Of a stretch of 11,365 nt of DNA, positions 1 to 5,934 are shown one piece after another. A model generated the notes under the pieces. The model was not told the origin of the DNA. It saw nothing but the letters and a program-made list of their open reading frames with translations, and did no database searches. Position 1 is the stretch's first letter. Each line of letters opens with the position of its first letter. Source of the stretch: an uncultured Devosia sp. Lineage in GTDB: Bacteria; Pseudomonadota; Alphaproteobacteria; Rhizobiales; Devosiaceae. The stretch lies in assembly GCA_913775215.1 (NCBI GenBank), contig CAJYKO010000210.1:1-11365 (forward strand), given 5' to 3'. Both the position numbers and the translations under genes were made by a program.

Positions 1-537
1 CCACCAGCTCCGCTCGGTAGCCGTCCGCAGGCCATGCCGCAGACTCTGCCGCAGCAGCAGGCGACCGTGGCTCCCGCCGCGACGCCGGCACCAGTCGCCC
101 AGCCCGTCGCGACACCAGCGCCGACCCAGCAGGTCGCCAATGTTCCCGCCGCCGAGCCGGTCGCATCGGGCAATGACAAGTTCCGCTGGCCCGTCAGCGG
201 TCGCGTGATCACCGATTTCGCTGCCTCGCGTGGCACCGGTATCAATATCGACGTTCCGCAAGGTTCTTCGGTCAAGGCCGCCGAAAACGGCACCGTGATC
301 TATGTCGGCTCGGGCGTTGAAGGTTATGGAAACCTGATCCTGATCCGTCACCCCAACGGCTATGTCTCGGCCTATGCCCATCTCGATGGCATGTCGGTCG
401 CCAAGGGCGCCGTGGTTACCCGTGGCGATGCCATCGGCACGGTCGGCATGACAGGCTCGGTTTCCAAGCCCCAGCTGCACTTCGAACTGCGCAAGGGCGC
501 GACCCCGGTCGATCCGATGCCGCTGCTCGCCAGCTGA
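1..537 (+). CDS. LytM/M23-domain protein, NlpD-like (3' part; start outside window)
   Basis: The frame is open from base 1 to TGA at 535-537, giving the last 178 residues. Residues 1-57 are a Pro/Ala/Gln/Val-rich low-complexity linker. Residues 61-178 form a LytM (peptidase M23) domain with its usual landmarks: FRWPVSGRV, a GYGN turn, YAHLDG (about 125-130) and QLHFELR (about 158-164). Active M23 enzymes have a first zinc-binding His and an Asp in an HxGID-type motif, plus HxH; here the matching sites read GTGINID and QLH. Two zinc ligands and the first His of HxH are thus missing. By family knowledge this pattern belongs to NlpD/EnvC-type proteins, which activate periplasmic amidases at the division site rather than cutting peptidoglycan. 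The lipoprotein signal and LysM repeats expected of NlpD would lie upstream and cannot be seen. A strong terminator follows 20 bases after the stop. Confidence 0.85.
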   Translation, partial: PPAPLGSRPQAMPQTLPQQQATVAPAATPAPVAQPVATPAPTQQVANVPAAEPVASGNDKFRWPVSGRVITDFAASRGTGINIDVPQGSSVKAAENGTVIYVGSGVEGYGNLILIRHPNGYVSAYAHLDGMSVAKGAVVTRGDAIGTVGMTGSVSKPQLHFELRKGATPVDPMPLLAS

Positions 538-557
538 TCGGAAGCGAAATGGAATTG

Positions 558-587
558 AAAAGGCCGGGGCGGATGCTCCGGCCTTTT
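558..587. terminator. Bidirectional intrinsic terminator between convergent genes
   Basis: A 13-bp stem (AAAAGGCCGGGGC against GCTCCGGCCTTTT, one G:U pair) closes a GGAT loop. Each strand ends the stem in four T's, so it can end transcription of the LytM-domain gene (+) and of the convergent DUF815 ATPase gene (-), whose stop lies 8 bases away. Confidence 0.9.
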
Positions 588-594
588 CGTATTC

Positions 595-1461
595 TCAGAC
601 GGCTTTGCCGAGTTCACCGGCGAGGGTGCGGATAAGCTGAATGGCGACGCGGCCGGATCGGGCTCCGCGCGTTGCGGCCCATTCGATGGCGCGGGCACGA
701 AGGGTGTCGTCGTCGAGATCAAGCCCATAATGCTCGGCATAGCCGCGGACCATCGCGAGATAGGTGTCTTGGTCGCAATTGTGGAAGCCGAGCCACAGGC
801 CGAAGCGATCGGAGAGCGACACCTTTTCCTCGACCGCTTCGCCGGGATTGATCGCGGTCGAGCGCTCGTTTTCGATCATGTCGCGGGGCATTAAGTGACG
901 CCGATTGGAGGTGGCGTAGAAAAGGACGTTGTCCGGACGGCCTTCGAGCCCGCCATCGAGAATGGTCTTGAGCGATTTGTAGCTCGTCTCTCCGCTATCG
1001 AAGCTCAGGTCATCGCAAAACACGATGAAGCGGGCGGGGGCGCCGGCAATGGCCCGCATCAGTTGAGGCAGAGTCTCGAGATCTTCGCGAGCGATCTCGA
1101 TCAGGACCAGCCGTTCAAAGCCTTCTCGGGCCGAGATATCGCCATGGATTGCCTTGACCAGCGAACTCTTGCCCATGCCACGCGCGCCCCAGAGCAAGGC
1201 ATTGTTGGCGCCATGGCCGCGGGCAAATTGCTCGGTATTGTTCAGCAAGAGATCGCGGACATGATCGATGCCGCGCAGCATGTCGAGCGGGACGCGGCTG
1301 ACGCGTGGCACTGGTAAAAGTGTTCCGGCTTCGCCCTGCCAATAAAAGGCGTCGGCGATCTTGAGGTCGAGACCGCAAGTGGCCTTGGAATCTGGTGCCA
1401 GCGCTCCGGCAATGGCTTCGAGAGCAGTGGCGATACGGCCAAGATAGTCTTTGGTTTTCAC
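595..1461 (-). CDS. DUF815-family AAA ATPase
   Basis: This 288-residue protein has a P-loop ATPase core: Walker A GARGMGKS at 92-99, Walker B FIVFCDDL at 145-152, a sensor-1-like TSNRRHL at 184-190, an SDRF arginine motif at 217-220 and a C-terminal GARSGR at 266-271 in the sensor-2 position. The arrangement and length fit the DUF815 (COG2607) ATPases. Their substrate is unknown, so no specific role is assigned. The start is GTG, preceded by AAGGA eight bases upstream. No signal peptide or membrane segment is seen, so it is probably cytoplasmic. It sits between the NlpD-like gene and yajC, on the opposite strand to both, so it is not in either operon. A weak promoter overlapping the yajC promoter may drive it. 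Confidence 0.88.
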   Translation of the reverse strand: MKTKDYLGRIATALEAIAGALAPDSKATCGLDLKIADAFYWQGEAGTLLPVPRVSRVPLDMLRGIDHVRDLLLNNTEQFARGHGANNALLWGARGMGKSSLVKAIHGDISAREGFERLVLIEIAREDLETLPQLMRAIAGAPARFIVFCDDLSFDSGETSYKSLKTILDGGLEGRPDNVLFYATSNRRHLMPRDMIENERSTAINPGEAVEEKVSLSDRFGLWLGFHNCDQDTYLAMVRGYAEHYGLDLDDDTLRARAIEWAATRGARSGRVAIQLIRTLAGELGKAV

Positions 1462-1500
1462 CAGTCTATTCCTTCGTTAGACGCGCGGCATTGTGTTCCG

Positions 1501-1529
1501 TGAATAGCTTTGCAATCACAGGGGGCCAA
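1501..1529 (-). promoter_or_regulatory. Weak candidate promoter for the DUF815 ATPase
   Basis: On the minus strand TTGGCC (1529-1524) and TATTCA (1506-1501) are 17 bases apart. The match to sigma-70 consensus is only moderate. It overlaps the yajC promoter on the other strand, so the two could interfere. Confidence 0.25.
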
Positions 1530-1538
1530 ATGTATAGT
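1510..1538 (+). promoter_or_regulatory. Sigma-70-type promoter of the yajC-secDF operon
   Basis: TTGCAA (1510-1515) and TATAGT (1533-1538) are separated by exactly 17 bases, a good housekeeping promoter. Transcription should start near 1545, leaving a leader of about 110 bases before yajC. Confidence 0.65.
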
Positions 1539-1544
1539 CCGCGC

Positions 1545-1655
1545 GATTTTGGCCGGGGTGCAAGTGCACGAGACCCCATACGCGTCCAGTCTTTATAAGC
1601 GAGACTGTGTGGCGCCCTTCTCCCCACACAAGAAGAATCGTAAGGAGTTCGCCTG
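1545..1655 (+). other. Structured 5' leader of yajC
   Basis: Three short inverted repeats lie in the predicted leader: GGGGT/ACCCC (1555-1559 with 1573-1577), CAGTCT/AGACTG (1587-1592 with 1602-1607) and TGTGTGG/CCACACA (1606-1612 with 1624-1630). The last two share bases 1606-1607, so they partly exclude each other. The yajC ribosome binding site AAGGAG at 1642-1647 lies just after them. I recognise no known riboswitch and found no convincing leader peptide. Confidence 0.3.
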
Positions 1656-2006
1656 ATGTTTGTAACGCCCGCTTTTGCGCAGGATGCAGCCGCACCCGCC
1701 ACGGGAGGTTTCCAGGACATTCTGATCCAGCTGATGCCAATCGTTCTGCTGGTGATCATTTTCTGGCTGCTGATCTTCCGCCCGCAGCAGAAGCGGTTGA
1801 AAGCACAGCAGGCTATGCTCTCGGCGATCCGTCGTGGCGATACCGTCGTCACCACCGGCGGCATTGTCGGCAAGGTCACCAAGGCCGTTGATGGCGAAGA
1901 CCTGGAAGTCGAGATTTCCCAGGGCGTTAAGGTCAAGCTCGTGCGCGGCATGATCGCCGATGTGCGCTCCAAGGCCGAACCGGTCAACGACAACAAGCCG
2001 GCCTGA
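1656..2006 (+). CDS. yajC: Sec translocon accessory subunit YajC
   Basis: A 116-residue inner-membrane protein that associates with SecDF and the SecYEG translocon. It opens with MFVTPAFAQ, the short start typical of alphaproteobacterial YajC. A single membrane segment follows at about 24-42, ending in the family hallmark FRPQQKR. The cytoplasmic domain contains RRGDTVVTTGGIVGKV and a run of beta-strand-like residues ending in a short polar tail. Length is normal for the family. The start is fixed by AAGGAG eight bases upstream. It is the first gene of the operon, driven by the promoter at 1510-1538. The next gene, secDF, begins 117 bases downstream beyond a hairpin that may reduce read-through. 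Confidence 0.97.
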   Translation: MFVTPAFAQDAAAPATGGFQDILIQLMPIVLLVIIFWLLIFRPQQKRLKAQQAMLSAIRRGDTVVTTGGIVGKVTKAVDGEDLEVEISQGVKVKLVRGMIADVRSKAEPVNDNKPA

Positions 2007-2021
2007 GCCGGACGCAAATTG

Positions 2022-2049
2022 GCCGGAGCCCCTCAAGGCTCCGGCTTTC
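2022..2049 (+). terminator. Intercistronic hairpin between yajC and secDF (possible partial terminator)
   Basis: A perfect 9-bp GC-rich stem (GCCGGAGCC against GGCTCCGGC) with a CCTCAA loop is followed by TTTCT. It looks like an intrinsic terminator with a poor T-tract. It could lower secDF transcription relative to yajC, or protect the yajC mRNA 3' end. Confidence 0.55.
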
Positions 2050-2110
2050 TGACTCTTTGAAGCCGCATGTCGATGACCCGAATTGGTCAACCTCTCGGCA
2101 GACATGCTCT

Positions 2111-2114
2111 AGGA
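2111..2114 (+). promoter_or_regulatory. Ribosome binding site deciding the secDF start
   Basis: AGGA lies nine bases before the ATG at 2124. The earlier in-frame ATG at 2067 has no comparable site, and the family N-terminus begins only a few residues before the first membrane segment, which favours 2124. Confidence 0.6.
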
Positions 2115-2123
2115 CGCCGTTTC

Positions 2124-4682
2124 ATGAACCAGTCGCCGTTCCGCGTTGCCATCATTCTGATCGTCGCGATTGCGGGTATTCTGTTTGCCACGCCCAATTT
2201 CCTGCCCAAGGATGTGCAGGAGTCGCTGCCGGGGTGGTTGCCCAAGCCTGGGCTGGTTCTTGGCCTCGACTTGCAGGGCGGTTCGCACCTGCTGCTCGGC
2301 GTCGACGAAGACAGCATCGTTACGCAGCGCCTGTCGGACGTGCGGCGCGACGCGCGCAACGTCCTCGCCAACCAGAATGGCATCGGCAACATCATAACCA
2401 CCGATGCTGCCAAGCACGCGATCTATATCGAGCTGACCGACCCTGCCCAAAAAGAGCAGGCGATGACGGCGCTGCAAAGCATTCAGAACACTGTCAACAA
2501 CTCACTATTTTCGACCGGTGTCGGCGTCAATGAACTGGCTTTCAGCGAAATGCCGGACGGGCGCATCTCGATTGCTTTGACGCCGGAAGGCATTACCCAG
2601 CGCATGAGCTCGCTGGTTTCCCAATCTGTCGAAGTCATTCGCAGCCGCATCGACGAACTCGGCACGACCGAACCGACCATTCAGCGTCAGGGCGACACGC
2701 GCGTTCTCGTGCAGGTCCCGGGCTTTGGCGATTCGACCCGGCTCAAGAATATCGTCTCCCAGACTGCGCGTCTGACCTTCCACATGGTCTATCCCGGCCT
2801 GACCGCCGATCAGGCCGAAGCCCAGGGTCTGCCGGCCGGCACCATGATCCTGCCGAGCCAGGACGGTACTCGCGAACTGCTTTACGAAGACATTGCCATT
2901 GGCGGCGAGTCGCTCGTCGATGCGCAGCCTTCCTATGATTCTCAGCGCGGCATTCCGGTCGTTAGCTTCAAGTTCGACACCCGAGGCGCCATCACCTTTG
3001 GCGAAATCACTTCGGCCAATGTCGGCAAGCGTTTTGCGATCGTTCTCGACAACACCGTCATCACAGCGCCGGTGATCCAGCAGCCGATTACCGGCGGCAC
3101 TGGCCAGATCAGCGGCAATTTCACCACGGCTTCTGCCAACGATCTTGCCGTGCTGCTGCGCGCCGGTGCGCTTCCGGCAAGCCTCAATGTCATCGAAGAA
3201 CGCACCGTCGACGCCAGCCTTGGCGCGGATTCTATCCGTGCCGGCGTCACTGCAGGTGTGATCGCTTCGGTTCTCGTCGTCAGCTTCATGATCATCGCCT
3301 ACGGGCTCTGGGGCGTTTTCGCCAATGTCTCGCTGGTACTCAACGTCATTCTGATCTTCGCGGCACTGTCGATCTTGGGGTCGACTCTGACTTTGCCTGG
3401 TATTGCCGGTGTTGTTTTGACGATCGGTATGGCCGTGGACGCCAACGTGCTGATCTATGAGCGAATGCGTGAGGAACAACGCGCAGGGCGAACGCCGCTG
3501 CAGGCTATCAATGCGGGCTTCGAGCGCGCCTGGGGCACGATCGTCGACTCGCACTTGACTCAGCTCGTGGCTGCCGTAGTGCTTTACTTCATGGGCTCCG
3601 GCCCGGTGCAGGGCTTCGCCGTAACCTTGGGTCTTGGTATCCTGACCTCGCTCTTTACCTCGTATACGGTCACCTCCTACCAGGTGAACCTGTGGTATAA
3701 GCGGACGCGTCCCAAGACGCTGAAAATCCAGCACTTCCGGTTCATTCCGGATGGCACCAACATCCCATTCATGAAGATCTCGCGCTACGTAATCGCGCTC
3801 TCGATCATCATGTCGGTAGTTTCGGTCGGCGCTGCCTACTTCAAGGGCTTCAATCTCGGCATCGACTTCGTCGGCGGTACGGCCATCGAAGTGCAGCATG
3901 TCGGCGGTCCGGCAGATGTGGGCCGCGTGCGCGAACTGCTGGATGGCCTCGACATCGGCGAAATCCAGGTTCAGGGTTTTGGTACGCCGGAAGACGTGCT
4001 CGTCCGTGTGCAGGCGCAGGAAGGTGGTCAATCCGCTGATCAGGTTGCCGTGCAAAAGGTGCAAGAGGCTCTCGCTGGCGACAATTACGAAGTTCGCCGC
4101 ACGGAGGCGGTTAGCGGCACGGTTTCGGGCGAATTGGCCTGGACGGGCACGATCGCCGTCATTATCGCCCTTGGATGTATCCTTCTCTACATCTGGTTCC
4201 GCTTCGAGTGGCAGTTCGCTCTGGCGGCGGTGACGACGACCTCGCACGACATCATCATGACCATCGGTCTCTTCTCGCTGACCGGGCTCGAATTCAACCT
4301 GAGCTCGATCGCGGCGGTGCTGACGCTGGTGGGTCTGTCGCTTAACGAAACCGTGGTTGTCTCCGACCGTATTCGCGAAAACCTCCGAAAACATCGGAAG
4401 ATGCCGCTGCCGGAATTGATCGATTTGTCGATCAACCAGACCATCGTGCGTACCTCGTTGACGCAGTTCACCGTGCTTCTGGCGCTTGTGCCGCTGGTGC
4501 TGTTCGGCGGCGAAGTGCTGCGCAGCTTTACCATCGCCATGACCTTCGGTTCGCTCGTCGGCATGTATTCGTCGGTGATCATCAACGGCCCGATCCTCAT
4601 CAATTTCGGCCTCAAGCAGAGGACCGAAGAAGAGGAAGTTGCGGGCAAGAAGGAAAAGGCGACGGATGGCGCATCCGTCTGA
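2124..4682 (+). CDS. secDF: Fused protein translocase subunit SecD-SecF
   Basis: An 852-residue inner-membrane protein of the RND superfamily that uses the proton gradient to pull proteins out of the SecYEG channel on the periplasmic side. SecD half: first membrane segment at about 8-22, motif GLDLQGG near 47-53, a large periplasmic domain, then five membrane segments at about 372-530 with MAVDANVLIYE at 436-446. SecF half: membrane segment at about 553-572, FNLGIDFVGG at 576-585, a small periplasmic domain, then SLNETVVVSDRIREN at 739-753 in the membrane bundle. The C-terminus is a charged tail (EEEE, KKEK). SecD and SecF are one chain, as in many alphaproteobacteria, and length is normal. 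An upstream in-frame ATG at 2067 would add 19 residues but lacks a binding site. The 3' end overlaps the next gene by 17 bases, implying co-translation. Confidence 0.97.
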   Translation: MNQSPFRVAIILIVAIAGILFATPNFLPKDVQESLPGWLPKPGLVLGLDLQGGSHLLLGVDEDSIVTQRLSDVRRDARNVLANQNGIGNIITTDAAKHAIYIELTDPAQKEQAMTALQSIQNTVNNSLFSTGVGVNELAFSEMPDGRISIALTPEGITQRMSSLVSQSVEVIRSRIDELGTTEPTIQRQGDTRVLVQVPGFGDSTRLKNIVSQTARLTFHMVYPGLTADQAEAQGLPAGTMILPSQDGTRELLYEDIAIGGESLVDAQPSYDSQRGIPVVSFKFDTRGAITFGEITSANVGKRFAIVLDNTVITAPVIQQPITGGTGQISGNFTTASANDLAVLLRAGALPASLNVIEERTVDASLGADSIRAGVTAGVIASVLVVSFMIIAYGLWGVFANVSLVLNVILIFAALSILGSTLTLPGIAGVVLTIGMAVDANVLIYERMREEQRAGRTPLQAINAGFERAWGTIVDSHLTQLVAAVVLYFMGSGPVQGFAVTLGLGILTSLFTSYTVTSYQVNLWYKRTRPKTLKIQHFRFIPDGTNIPFMKISRYVIALSIIMSVVSVGAAYFKGFNLGIDFVGGTAIEVQHVGGPADVGRVRELLDGLDIGEIQVQGFGTPEDVLVRVQAQEGGQSADQVAVQKVQEALAGDNYEVRRTEAVSGTVSGELAWTGTIAVIIALGCILLYIWFRFEWQFALAAVTTTSHDIIMTIGLFSLTGLEFNLSSIAAVLTLVGLSLNETVVVSDRIRENLRKHRKMPLPELIDLSINQTIVRTSLTQFTVLLALVPLVLFGGEVLRSFTIAMTFGSLVGMYSSVIINGPILINFGLKQRTEEEEVAGKKEKATDGASV

Positions 4683-5073
4683 CCCAATCGCCTCCGGCGC
4701 GGGACATTTCCCGCGCCAGGTCGGCATCGATGCCTATGGCAATGGCGGCTTTCGCTTTGCGGATATGTCGCATCGCGGCTCCTTGCTCTGCCTGCCGACC
4801 GGCATGCACAGTTGGGCTGTCGACGCATCCGCCAGTCTGACGCTAGCTTCCTTGCAGCCCGTGCTCGATCTTGCGGCTGAGCTGGACGTGCTGCTGATTG
4901 GTCTCGGCACCGACATCGCACTGATCGATCCGGCCATCAGGCAGGCCTTTCGCGAGCATGGCGTCATCGTCGAGGCGATCGGCACAGGCGGCGCGGTGCG
5001 GACCTATAATGTCCTCTTGGCTGAAGAACGGGCCGTCGCAGGCGCGTTCATCGCGGTCGAGAAAGCGCGCTGA
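4666..5073 (+). CDS. Mth938-like domain protein, NDUFAF3 homologue
   Basis: A 135-residue soluble protein of the Mth938/DUF498 family (COG3737). Visible signatures are GGFRFADMSHRGSLLCLP (about 27-44), a VLLIGLGTD strand-turn (about 75-83), the helix AIRQAFREHG followed by IVEAIGTGGAVRTYN (about 101-115) and VAGAFIAV near the end. Position by position this resembles human NDUFAF3, an assembly factor for mitochondrial complex I, including the 'VGTG... QR G I.VE ... A T.N' pattern. The bacterial role is inferred: assembly of the membrane arm or Q-module of NADH dehydrogenase, or a wider part in membrane-protein biogenesis. The ATG at 4666 is chosen over an upstream TTG because purine-rich AAGGA/AAAAGG lies just before it. 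It overlaps secDF by 17 bases, and its stop shares a base with the next start (TGATG), so translation is coupled on both sides. Confidence 0.85.
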   Translation: MAHPSDPIASGAGHFPRQVGIDAYGNGGFRFADMSHRGSLLCLPTGMHSWAVDASASLTLASLQPVLDLAAELDVLLIGLGTDIALIDPAIRQAFREHGVIVEAIGTGGAVRTYNVLLAEERAVAGAFIAVEKAR

Positions 5074-5918
5074 TGGCGGCTGAAAGCTTTGCCCACGCGG
5101 CAGCGGTTTTGCGGGAAAGCGACCCCGATCGATACATTTCGACCTTGACGGTGCCAGCATCGCATCGGGATGGCGTGGTGGCGCTTTATGCGTTCAACGC
5201 TGAGGTCGCTGGGATACGCGAGCGCGTGAATGGGCCGGCACCCGGAGAGATACGGCTCCAATGGTGGAACGATGCCTTGCAGGGCGACGGGCATGGCGCG
5301 GTTCGGCAGAATCCAGTGGCCGATGCCTTGCTCGAAACGCTCGATCGCTATGCGCTGCCGCCCGGCACGCTGCAACGGCTGATCGGCGCCCGTCGCTTCG
5401 ATCTCTACGACGATCCCATGCCGGATCTCGAAACATTCGAAGGCTACGCTGGGGAAACTGCCTCGACGTTGCTGCAGCTCAGCGCGATGATTCTCAACGA
5501 GGGGCTGCCGGTCGAGCCCGGTGATGCGGCCGGCCACCTTGGGGTCGCCCAGGCCATGATCGGTCATCTCAGGGCATTCGGCTACGTATCTTCGCAAGGC
5601 CGGATCATGTTGCCCTGGTCGGTGATGGAAGCGAATGGCGTCCGCGAGACGGAGATTTTCTCAGGCGTCGATAGCGAGGGGTTGCACGAAGCGCTTGGTC
5701 AGATTGCCGAAATTGCATCGGCGCATCTTGAGAAGGCGCGAGTGGCTATTGCTGCCGCACCCAAGTCGATTAGGCCCGCTTTCGCGATCTTTCCAATTGT
5801 GGAAGCGCAGTTGAAGCAATGGAATCGGGGCGGCGCCAAAGCTTTTGCTGCGCCGCAGAATGAACCGGACTGGCGAAAAATCATCCGGGTCGGTTGGTGG
5901 TCGCTGCGCAACCGATAG
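5073..5918 (+). CDS. Squalene/phytoene synthase-family protein, NDUFAF6-like pseudoenzyme
   Basis: A 281-residue protein with the trans-isoprenyl synthase fold signatures ALYAFNAEVAGIRERV (38-52), IRLQWWNDAL (60-69), YAGETASTLLQLS (125-137) and LGVAQAMIGHLRA (156-168). True phytoene synthases carry two DxxxD metal-binding motifs. Here the first position reads NAEVAG and the second reads AFGYV, so both are lost and catalysis is unlikely. The same substitutions and flanking words occur in mitochondrial NDUFAF6, a complex I assembly factor. No crt or hpn genes are adjacent, which also argues against carotenoid or hopanoid synthesis. It is the last gene of the yajC-secDF operon, coupled to the NDUFAF3-like gene through TGATG. 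Its stop codon lies inside the operon terminator. Automated annotation would probably call it phytoene synthase, which I consider misleading. Confidence 0.85.
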   Translation: MAAESFAHAAAVLRESDPDRYISTLTVPASHRDGVVALYAFNAEVAGIRERVNGPAPGEIRLQWWNDALQGDGHGAVRQNPVADALLETLDRYALPPGTLQRLIGARRFDLYDDPMPDLETFEGYAGETASTLLQLSAMILNEGLPVEPGDAAGHLGVAQAMIGHLRAFGYVSSQGRIMLPWSVMEANGVRETEIFSGVDSEGLHEALGQIAEIASAHLEKARVAIAAAPKSIRPAFAIFPIVEAQLKQWNRGGAKAFAAPQNEPDWRKIIRVGWWSLRNR

Positions 5919-5933
5919 CTGCGCAGCGTTTTT
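5902..5933 (+). terminator. Intrinsic terminator of the yajC-secDF operon, overlapping the last codons
   Basis: A perfect 9-bp stem (CGCTGCGCA against TGCGCAGCG) with a 9-base loop is followed by TTTTT at 5929-5933. The TAG stop of the preceding gene (5916-5918) sits in the loop. On the minus strand there is no T-tract, so it is not an obvious terminator for trmFO. Confidence 0.9.
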
Positions 5934-5934
5934 C

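Noticed and set aside
1530..1598. Possible 22-residue leader peptide ahead of yajC (arrest-peptide idea)
   Set aside because: Its ATG falls within the promoter, upstream of the predicted transcription start, it has no membrane segment or arrest motif, and no binding site precedes it.
2505..4727. 740-codon open frame antisense to secDF
   Set aside because: It mirrors a GC-rich, strongly codon-biased gene whose protein has every SecDF motif. The antisense product is rich in Asp, Arg and His with no recognisable domain, and no promoter or binding site was seen.
5073..5918. Carotenoid or hopanoid biosynthesis gene
   Set aside because: Catalytic aspartates are absent, and no other crt, hpn or prenyl-synthase gene is adjacent.
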